Source: Blastocladiella britannica (taxonomy: Eukaryota; Blastocladiomycota; Blastocladiomycetes; Blastocladiales; Blastocladiaceae). Taken from it: 12,874 bases of DNA. Under the pieces are notes generated by a model. It was given only the letters and a program-made list of their open reading frames with translations. It searched no databases and was not told the origin of the DNA. Where the stretch lies: contig MU624712.1 of assembly GCA_025349905.2 (NCBI GenBank), forward strand, positions 2,195 through 15,068, read 5' to 3'. Numbering within the stretch: the first letter of the stretch is position 1; every line of letters starts with the position of its first letter. This document shows positions 7,080 through 12,874 of the stretch, piece by piece. A program made the position numbers and the translations under genes.

Positions 7080-7977
7080 TTAAGCCGCCTCCTCATCGTC
7101 CTCTTTATCCGCAAACCCAACCAACTGCGGCCACTGACCATCCACGGGGGTGTGCTCGGCAAAGTACTGCTCGATCGGCAAGTAATTCGGCGGCTCGAGC
7201 TTGGGTCCCGTCGGATTAATGATGGCAATGAACCCGTGTCCCGCGGGCCTCACCATGGCCGCTCCCGGATCCGCACCCAAGACCACATCGTTGAGCTGCA
7301 TCAGTGTGCCGTGAACGCCCGCGCACAAATCAAACTGCGTTCCGTCCGATACGTGCAACGTGGCGATGGACGTGTGTGGGAAGAACCGGTACTCGGTGTG
7401 GTTGGGGTTGACTTTGGCGGGTTCGGTCGTTGTCGTGGAAGCAGAATCATCGTCACCCTCAGCAGCAGCAACGGTGGTAGGCGTAGTGGACCGTGGCCGG
7501 CGCCGCTTGTACGTGTTTTTGGGTGGACGCGCTTTGCGTTGCACGTTGGACAGCGCCAAGTCCGTGTACTCGATGCGAGCGACGGTTGTGCCCGGGTGTG
7601 CGACCAGGTGCGCGTGCACCGGGTGGGTGGGCGCGATGCCGACCATGCACAGACTATTTCATAACCGTGAGTAAGTGAAGGATGCTCGGAAATGTATACC
7701 ATACCAGTTGGGCGACTGCATGACCAACAAGTCCTGGCCGGTGATCTCGCCCGTCACGGTGCGGTCTATTTAGCATATACATCAGAAACAAAAACGCGTC
7801 GTCGACAACCGAATAATACAGATAATACGGACGAATAAACGCGTGCGGCACAAAGTACCGCTGGGCAATGGTCCAGTCCGGGTTGACGCGGTAGTGGTCG
7901 CGCACTAGCGCCGCGTACTGGCCCGTCTCGTACTGCGGCATGCTCACGGTGATTTCGTCGCTGGCTGGGATATCCAT
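7080..7977 (-). CDS. Abitram/FAM206 (Simiate)-family protein
   Basis: Minus-strand exons are 7977-7833, 7765-7705 and 7653-7080, totalling 780 nt and 259 aa. Family landmarks are QRYFVPHAF near residue 40, QDLLVMQSPNCLCMVGIAP across exons 2-3 (equivalent to the ILQHSNRICVITLA stretch of the animal protein), ARIEYTDLALSNVQRKA, and DLCAGVHGTLMQLND (about 177-191, Cys179). A GHGFIAIINP strand follows. The last part resembles a single-hybrid/barrel-sandwich fold. A basic cluster KRRRPR (118-123), possibly a nuclear localisation signal, is followed by an acidic Thr-rich linker not seen in the shorter animal proteins. Animal Abitram has been linked to actin binding and transcription; its role in fungi is unknown. 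The first intron uses a poor donor (gtccgt at 7832), chosen because it alone gives the right phase. The protein ends in an acidic EDDEEAA tail. Confidence 0.8.
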
Positions 7978-8019
7978 TTACTTTATTGCCAATGTTTGTC
8001 TTTTGGAAGGAGGGGGGAT
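7978..8019 (-). promoter_or_regulatory. 42-bp gap with AATAAA between ALKBH7-like stop and Abitram-like start
   Basis: On the minus strand the ALKBH7-like stop codon (8022-8020) is followed after 42 bp by the Abitram-like ATG (7977). AATAAA lies at 7987-7982, four bases before that ATG. A cleavage site using this signal would fall inside the next coding region. The gap is too short for a separate terminator and promoter. Confidence 0.6.
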
Positions 8020-8828
8020 TCAAAACTGCCGTTGCTGCATTCCTTGGGACTGGAGCCGTTGGTGGCGTTCCATCGCTCGCTCGGGAACGAGGGACCGGTC
8101 GAACGTGTCCCGGAACATGATCGAGATGCGAGCGCGGCCGGGCGGCTTGGGGACCGCGTGGGTGAAATCGTAGCGGAGGTCGTCGCTATATACCATCGTC
8201 AATACCAGTATCAAAAAAAACAAAATAGATAGGGCACATACCACTGAAAGTACAGCGACCGCGGCGGCACCAAAACCGACGCGTTCCATTCGTCCGGTTT
8301 GTCAACATGCGCAAACTCCACGGGCACCGCATCCCCACCACCGAGCACCAAAGCCGACACGATCGGGCCCGACGCCAGCACGTGGTCCACATGGGGTCCA
8401 ATCGCTCCAGACGCCGCGTCCAGTTCCAGAACATGTTCAGGCAACCATTTCACTGGACGAGTGGACGCGTGTTGTTCAAGCGCCGCGTACATTCGCTGAA
8501 AAATGGTGCGGGCCTTGGACTCGTCGCGCTCAGCGGCCACTGGGTCAACCCCAACTCGCCAGTGACTGCACTGCGACTCGCGGTACCCGGCAATCACGCG
8601 GTCAAAGTGCGCCGGGTGGAACGGCTGCCGTCGCAACTTGCGTCGGGATAGGTTTAGCAAGAACTGTTCTTCGTCGGGGGTGACCACGTCCAACGCGAGC
8701 CCGACTTGGCGGTGGTACAGGGCCGGGATGCGCGGGTGGCTGACCAGCGGGTAGGTGAACTTTATCAGTGATTTTGCGGCCATTAGACTTGCTTCCAGAC
8801 GATTGGGTTTTGGTTTTTCTGCTGACAT
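8020..8828 (-). CDS. ALKBH7: ALKBH7-like 2-oxoglutarate/Fe(II) dioxygenase
   Basis: Minus-strand exons are 8828-8242 and 8185-8020, totalling 753 nt and 250 aa. The double-stranded beta-helix core shows GPHVDHV with iron ligands His146 and Asp148, RYDFTHAV with His205 as third ligand, and GRARISIMFR with Arg215 (and Arg221) placed to bind 2-oxoglutarate. HVLELDAASGAIGPH and PRSLYFQ match the AlkB-homologue 7 order. In animals ALKBH7 is a mitochondrial matrix enzyme tied to necrosis, fat metabolism and mitochondrial RNA demethylation. The N terminus MSAEKPKPNRLEASLMAAKS is basic. Starting at Met16 (8783) instead would give a more typical mitochondrial presequence (MAAKSLIKFTYPLVSHPR), so the start is uncertain. 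Intron 8241-8186 (gtatgt...tatag) splits codon 196. The gene lies 42 bp upstream of the Abitram-like gene on the same strand and is divergent from the zinc-finger gene. Confidence 0.87.
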
Positions 8829-9022
8829 CGAGAAACAGACGCGAGTGCCACACACGCGTGCTGCTGCGCGAGGGTGAGGCGGCGCCGCAATCCCTTGTTC
8901 CTACTCACTCCTGCGACACTTTAGGCGTTAGCTCTATACGCCAGAGCACAGGGACCTGCATACAAAATGAGGCGTAAATGTGTATACTTGTATTTACATA
9001 AAAAAACAAACAACGACAACCG

Positions 9023-9028
9023 CACGTG
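9023..9028. promoter_or_regulatory. E-box CACGTG
   Basis: This is a palindromic hexamer recognised by bHLH factors such as fungal Cbf1/Pho4 or animal USF/Myc types. It lies 195 bp from ATG 8828 and 299 bp from ATG 9327. A single hexamer is weak evidence. Confidence 0.3.
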
Positions 9029-9151
9029 AGCACGGCGGCCCAACGTTCATTCCCCGGCGGCCAGACCTGGCCAACACAACGATTTGCTGGCAGTGATGGA
9101 GATGGCGGTGGCTGCGCCGCTCTTCCGACTGTTTTATTTCTCTTTCACTTC

Positions 9152-9175
9152 TTCAATTCAATTCAATTCAATTCA
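9152..9175 (+). repeat. (TTCAA) x 4.8 microsatellite
   Basis: Four perfect copies of the pentamer TTCAA plus a partial TTCA form 24 bp upstream of the zinc-finger gene. It is a candidate length polymorphism in the promoter or 5' UTR. Confidence 0.95.
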
Positions 9176-9326
9176 CTTATTTATTTTAGCTTGTATTCTT
9201 GTATTCTACTTCATATTGAGTTATTAAGTATACTGTATCCGTACGTCGACTGGATTCAAAAAACGCCACCGTCCCTCTCTACAATACCAATCAAAGTTCT
9301 TAAAATTACATTAGCTACAAGGAAAA

Positions 9327-12300
9327 ATGGCGCCCAACCCGCCCCCGACCATGCGCATTGACGACTTGCTCAACCAAAAGTACGCGGGCGCCAATGCCGA
9401 CGACCCGGCCGCGCCCTCGCCGCTGTTCCCGTCCCCACTGTACCAGCAGCATTTCCACGCGTCCGTCTCTGGTGGTGCCGCTCAGCCGTCGCCGGTCATG
9501 GCCTCGTTCCCGCTGCACGTGCACGCGTCGCTGGCCAACGCGACCTACTACCAGCAACAGCAACAACAACAGCAATCTTATGGGGGACCCATGTCGCCGC
9601 TGGCGGCCCATGCCATGACCCTGCACCACCATGGCAGTCCTGGCAGTGCTGCTGGTGGACTGTACTCGGCCCCTGGGTCCCCGATGGTCCCGGTCGTATT
9701 ACCGACTGCACCTCAGACGACTGCTACCCCCACCGACGGCACGATGGTGGACCTCTCGGTCACCCAGCAGATATTCGCCGATTTTCAGCGGTCGCCGTCG
9801 TTCCAGGCCATGCTGGACTCGGCCAGCGCGGTGGTTGCTGCCGCTGCCGCCGCTGCTACTGCCTCTGTCACCTCTCCGACAATGACGATGCATGCTGCGC
9901 ACGCGTCGCAGCCAATGGACGCTACCTCCTCTGCACCCCCGACCGGAGCGACTCTTACGGACGCGTCCCTACTGTCTGAACCGAACCGTGCCACCACTGC
10001 CACGACCACCGTGAAGACGGAGCCTGGGGTCAAGCAAGAGCCCGGGACGACGGCTGACACGTCATCTTCGCTCCCGCCGGTCTCGCTCTCGTCGACCGTG
10101 CTGCCGCCAGTCTCGCTCTCGTCGGTCGTGCTGCCGCCGTACAAGCAGCCGGCGTCGTACCCGTCGCCGGTCCCCACAGGCACGTCCCGCGGCCCCTCTC
10201 GTGGTCCCTCTCCCATGCCGATGCGTGGTGCGCGCGCCGGGTCCGCTCCTGCGGTCAGCGCCGCCGCCATGGCCGCGCGCGCCGGGTCCGTAGGGATGCT
10301 GGACTTGCCGCGCCCCCCACGCGACCCGTTGTCGGTCGCCGCGTCGTCGCTTTCCGGGTCCACGTTGTCGGCGTCGCCTTCGGGTCTGGGCGCAACGGCG
10401 GCGGCGAATGCGGCGGCCGTGGCAGCGGCGTCGACTGTCATGTACCACCAGCCGTACCCGGTGGACGCGTTCGCGTACCAGCACCAGCAGCAGCATCAAC
10501 AGCAGTACCAGTATCAGGGCCATCCACTGCAGCACGCGGCGGTCCCTGTTGCCGCCGTGGAGGGTCCCATTTCGCCCGTCATGATTCACGACCACCAGAT
10601 GCACCACCAGCAGCAACAGCAACAGCAACAACAACAGCAGCAGCAGCAGCAGCAGCAACAGGCCGCGGCTGCCGCTTACTACCACCATCAAGCTCAACAA
10701 CAGCAGCAGCAGCAATACCACCACTCGCCCGTCATGTACAGCCCGTACGTGTCTTCTGGCACCCCTCAACATGCCCAGCAGCAGCAGCAGCAATATACGC
10801 AGTACGTGGACGGGTCCGCCGCGTACGTTACCGCCGCGCCGCCGCAGTACCAGCACCAACCGCAGGTTCAGGGACAGCAGCAGCAGCAGCAAGGGATGAC
10901 CATGATGCCGCACGTCATGTACCCGAGCGGCGCCACGGCCATGGTCCCGGCGCTGACGCCGGCTGACAGCCCGATTGCCGGCCATTCTCCCGGCGGTGGG
11001 CCCACGCCGACGCGCGCGCCCAACAGTGGGCCGCGGGGACCGCGTAAGCGCGGCGGTGCTGCCGCTACCGCTGCTGCCGCTGCCGCTGCCGCCACCAACG
11101 GCGCCGCGTCCCCCATCGCCATCACCACCGGCGGAGGCAGAGCTTCCGCGCCCGGCAGTCCCGGTCCCGGCACGGCCAGTGGCCACACGTCCGACGACGA
11201 CGTGCAGGTGCTGACGTCGTCGTCCGACGCGCAGCGCCCGTTCGCGTGCAAGCACTGCGGCCGCGCGTTCTGGAGGCGGTATGACTGTAAGCGCCACATG
11301 CGCGTGCACACCGAGGAGCGGCCGTACGGGTGCGCCGGGTGCGACCGCACGTTTGCGCGCAAGGACGCGCTGAACCGGCACTTGCAGGCCGCTGGGTGCG
11401 CGGGCGCGCCGGCCGGGTCGGAGACCGTCAACCCGGGAGGGTCGGGGTCTTCTGCGGGTACGCCGGCTCCGAGCGGCGGGTCCGGGCGGCGCGGGCGGGG
11501 ACATGCCGCGGCCGCTTCGGGCGCCGGTGGCGGTGCCGGTGGTGGCGGGGGTGGGGCGTCCAACCCAGGATCGCGCGCGTCGTCGCCTGGCGCACAAGCC
11601 GCCGCACTGTACTTGGTCTCGGTCTCGGCGCAGGCGGCCGAGCAGCAACAGCAGCAGCAGCGGACGCATCACATGCAGCAACAACAGCAGGCTCAGCAAC
11701 AGCAGTACCACTACCCGCAGCACGCCGAGTCGGCGCCGCAGTTCGGAACGGTGCTGGTGACGGCGGACGACCACCAGCAGCAGCAGCAGCTCCAGGAGTA
11801 CCAGTACCAGACCGCGCAGCAGCAGCAAGCGCAGCAGCAAGCGCAGCAGCACGCGCAGCAGCAGCAGCAGTGGCAGCAGCAGTGGGGCATGTCCCCTGCG
11901 GCGGGGACGGTCACGTACGCGCCGGCGCCAGTGCCCGAGTACCAGCACCACCAGCAGCAGCAAGGGTCGCTTTCGATGCCGCCTCCACCGCCACCGCCGC
12001 AACTCATGTACGCCGCGCACGCTCTGCCCCCACCCACACCCGGAGTGGCGGCTGGGACCAGCGGAGTTCCACCGGAGATCCCGTTATCGCCGGTGCCCTT
12101 TGAAATGCAGCAGCAGCAGCAGTACTCACACCACGCAGGCATGGTTGCTGTGTCGTCTCCGACCGCTACCACGTACCACCAGCACCAGCCGCTGTACCAG
12201 CACTCGTACGCGTCCACGGCCGTGCCGTACTACCCAACCACCTCCGGTTCGTCGGCAGCGGCCGGTTCGGCGGCCGACATGACCACCATGCACATGTCGT

Positions 12301-12530
12301 CGACTAATGGTGTGTTGCCTGGGATTCCGGCGGCGGCCGCCGCGGGCGAGGTGCCGGGAGCAGTCATGACGCCCGTGTGCGACACGTTCGGCGCGGCGGC
12401 GGCGATGGCGATGGGGATCATGGCACCGCCTCCATCTGTACCGGTGTACCACCCGACGACGACGACGACGACGCCGCAGCCTCAGCAACCGGCGACGGCG
12501 CCATCGGAGTCGACGTCCGCATCGCCATGA
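9327..12530 (+). CDS. glutamine-rich C2H2 zinc-finger transcription factor, single exon
   Basis: One uninterrupted frame of 1067 aa. Two adjacent zinc fingers occupy the middle: finger 1 C641-x2-C644-x12-H657-x3-H661, linker TEERPYG, finger 2 C669-x2-C672-x12-H685-x5-C691, a C2HC variant seen in fungal factors with FARKDALNRH. This indicates a nuclear sequence-specific DNA-binding regulator. The rest is low complexity: an 18-Gln run (residues 428-445) and many shorter Gln, Ala, His and Pro-rich tracts, which usually act as activation or condensate-forming regions. VKTEPG (229-234) and VKQEPG (235-240) are two consecutive SUMO-consensus sites. A 10-residue LPPVSLSS-type repeat starts at residue 249. 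RAGSAP and RAGSVG resemble basophilic kinase sites. The start has the context AAAAATGGC, and the long intron-free frame contrasts with its intron-bearing neighbours. The precise regulator cannot be named; target genes are unknown. Confidence 0.88.
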   Translation: MAPNPPPTMRIDDLLNQKYAGANADDPAAPSPLFPSPLYQQHFHASVSGGAAQPSPVMASFPLHVHASLANATYYQQQQQQQQSYGGPMSPLAAHAMTLHHHGSPGSAAGGLYSAPGSPMVPVVLPTAPQTTATPTDGTMVDLSVTQQIFADFQRSPSFQAMLDSASAVVAAAAAAATASVTSPTMTMHAAHASQPMDATSSAPPTGATLTDASLLSEPNRATTATTTVKTEPGVKQEPGTTADTSSSLPPVSLSSTVLPPVSLSSVVLPPYKQPASYPSPVPTGTSRGPSRGPSPMPMRGARAGSAPAVSAAAMAARAGSVGMLDLPRPPRDPLSVAASSLSGSTLSASPSGLGATAAANAAAVAAASTVMYHQPYPVDAFAYQHQQQHQQQYQYQGHPLQHAAVPVAAVEGPISPVMIHDHQMHHQQQQQQQQQQQQQQQQQQAAAAAYYHHQAQQQQQQQYHHSPVMYSPYVSSGTPQHAQQQQQQYTQYVDGSAAYVTAAPPQYQHQPQVQGQQQQQQGMTMMPHVMYPSGATAMVPALTPADSPIAGHSPGGGPTPTRAPNSGPRGPRKRGGAAATAAAAAAAATNGAASPIAITTGGGRASAPGSPGPGTASGHTSDDDVQVLTSSSDAQRPFACKHCGRAFWRRYDCKRHMRVHTEERPYGCAGCDRTFARKDALNRHLQAAGCAGAPAGSETVNPGGSGSSAGTPAPSGGSGRRGRGHAAAASGAGGGAGGGGGGASNPGSRASSPGAQAAALYLVSVSAQAAEQQQQQQRTHHMQQQQQAQQQQYHYPQHAESAPQFGTVLVTADDHQQQQQLQEYQYQTAQQQQAQQQAQQHAQQQQQWQQQWGMSPAAGTVTYAPAPVPEYQHHQQQQGSLSMPPPPPPPQLMYAAHALPPPTPGVAAGTSGVPPEIPLSPVPFEMQQQQQYSHHAGMVAVSSPTATTYHQHQPLYQHSYASTAVPYYPTTSGSSAAAGSAADMTTMHMSSTNGVLPGIPAAAAAGEVPGAVMTPVCDTFGAAAAMAMGIMAPPPSVPVYHPTTTTTTPQPQQPATAPSESTSASP
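10071..10139 (+). repeat. 30-bp tandem repeat (2.3 copies) encoding LPPVSLSS[TV]V
   Basis: The copies are 10071-10100, 10101-10130 and a partial 10131-10139. They differ at only a few bases and encode LPPVSLSSTV then LPPVSLSSVV then LPP inside the zinc-finger protein, a sign of recent in-frame duplication next to the SUMO-motif segment. Confidence 0.9.
10608..10661 (+). repeat. mixed CAG/CAA tract encoding 18 glutamines
   Basis: Eighteen consecutive Gln codons, CAG interspersed with CAA, lie in the zinc-finger protein and are followed by an alanine run. Further Gln-rich tracts lie at about 9553-9576, 10696-10713, 10777-10791, 10876-10890, 11641-11660 and 11776-11870. The CAA interruptions would stabilise the tract against slippage, so selection for glutamine content is plausible. 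Confidence 0.95.
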
Positions 12531-12828
12531 TTTCAACAAGCACGCCAGCCAACTACCCTCACTTGACTCTAATTTATCGTATAATGTAAAAAAATGTACT
12601 TTTATTCACAGAACCAAAAATCCATCGGAAAAGCAGAAACTCGTGATCTCGACCCTGAACTTAACCAGGCACGCCAAAAGGAAAGGCCTAATCGAGAAAG
12701 GGTGAGTGTGAACCCAAATAAAAGAGGGGAGGGAGGGAAGGGCAACAGAAAAAAGTGGAAGAAAAGTACGAGAGCAAAAAAGAGACGAAAGCAAAAAAAA
12801 AAAGAGAGGACAGGAAAAAAAAAAACCC
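12531..12828. other. 298-bp convergent 3' region, purine-rich on the plus strand
   Basis: There is no credible gene. The first part holds AT-rich 3' UTR sequence. AATAAA is at 12717-12722, a G-run cluster at 12726-12742, and 12720-12825 is almost entirely A and G. It lies between the stop of the zinc-finger gene and the presumed stop of a minus-strand gene at 12829. Confidence 0.6.
12717..12742 (+). terminator. AATAAA followed by a G-rich (potential G-quadruplex) element
   Basis: AATAAA at 12717-12722 is followed three bases later by GGGGAGGGAGGGAAGGG (12726-12742), four G-runs with 1-2 nt loops. A poly(A) hexamer plus a G-rich downstream element is a known arrangement for 3'-end formation with polymerase pausing. 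It would serve the zinc-finger gene, whose stop is about 190 nt upstream. Confidence 0.4.
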
Positions 12829-12874
12829 CTACGGTGTCACCACGGCCGCCTCGGTCGGGGCCACCAGAGCCGCG
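12829..12874 (-). CDS. probable C-terminal end of a minus-strand gene (cut by window edge)
   Basis: Base composition changes abruptly from A-rich to GC-rich at about 12826. Read on the minus strand, the final 46 bases give AALVAPTEAAVVTP followed by TAG at 12831-12829. The GC-rich third positions resemble other genes here, and the pyrimidine-rich minus-strand sequence beyond would be its 3' UTR. Fourteen residues are too few to identify a family, and a chance open frame cannot be excluded. Confidence 0.4.
   Translation of the reverse strand, partial: AALVAPTEAAVVTP

Larger units (their letters stand above)
8829..9326. promoter_or_regulatory. 498-bp divergent promoter region between ALKBH7-like and zinc-finger genes
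   Basis: It separates the minus-strand start at 8828 from the plus-strand start at 9327. Visible elements are an E-box CACGTG at 9023-9028, a (TTCAA)n tract at 9152-9175, an AT-rich stretch 9176-9240, and a GGCGT/ACGCC inverted repeat around 8923-8942. ATG 9327 has the favourable context AAAAATGGC. No protein-coding gene or well-formed tRNA is seen here. Confidence 0.5.

Noticed and set aside
7766..7832. Better-looking donor gtatta at about 7828 for the first Abitram-like intron
   Set aside because: Its phase puts the next exon in a frame (RDHRPGLVGH...) that does not fit the family and does not join exon 3. The weaker gtccgt donor gives the conserved QSPN-LC-VGIAP stretch.
8900..8990. tRNA-like D-arm (GCTCT...AGAGC on the minus strand)
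   Set aside because: No B box or T-arm at the expected distance and no acceptor stem.
10062..12020. Long minus-strand open frame (652 codons, Leu/Arg-rich) opposite the zinc-finger gene
   Set aside because: It is the complement of CAG/CAA and GC-rich codons, giving poly-Leu and Arg-rich nonsense with no domain. The plus strand holds clear zinc fingers in the same place.

Overview
The window looks like nuclear DNA of a compact, GC-rich eukaryotic genome, most likely an early-diverging (zoosporic) fungus. This is inference, not proof. Supporting points are short introns of 46-73 nt, intergenic gaps of 42-524 bp, homopolymer-rich noncoding DNA, a glutamine-rich C2H2 regulator whose second finger has the fungal-style 'RKDALxRH...C' form, and genes for ALKBH7 and Abitram (FAM206), which I associate with animals and early-diverging fungi more than with Dikarya. 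No bacterial operon, mobile element, rRNA, CRISPR array or confident tRNA was seen.

Layout. (1) 45-1117 (+) is the 3' part of a leucine-rich-repeat (LRR) single-pass membrane protein. (2) 1304-3089 (+) is a tandem LRR-membrane paralogue in eight exons, including an apparent 8-nt microexon. (3) 3190-4968 (-) is a cyclopropane-fatty-acid-synthase-type methyltransferase in four exons, tail to tail with gene 2. (4) 5493-6924 (+) is a second SAM methyltransferase of the same superfamily, of the coclaurine N-methyltransferase-like branch, in three exons. Genes 3 and 4 are head to head across a 524-bp intergenic region that also holds a 16-bp palindrome and A/B-box-like sequences. (5) 7080-7977 (-) is Abitram/FAM206-like, three exons. 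(6) 8020-8828 (-) is ALKBH7-like, two exons, ending only 42 bp before the start of gene 5. (7) 9327-12530 (+) is a 1067-residue glutamine-rich C2H2 transcription factor in one exon. (8) 12829-12874 (-) is probably the last codons of a further gene.

How the genes relate. The two LRR genes are duplicates that share intron positions, a four-cysteine juxtamembrane region, a membrane span, and PPxY and acidic-dileucine motifs in otherwise diverged tails. The two methyltransferases form a divergent pair that may share a promoter, so co-regulation is a reasonable hypothesis. Genes 6 and 5 are so close on one strand that their transcripts probably overlap. All exon models were built by hand from splice signals, reading phase and protein-family fit. 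There was no transcript evidence and no database search.
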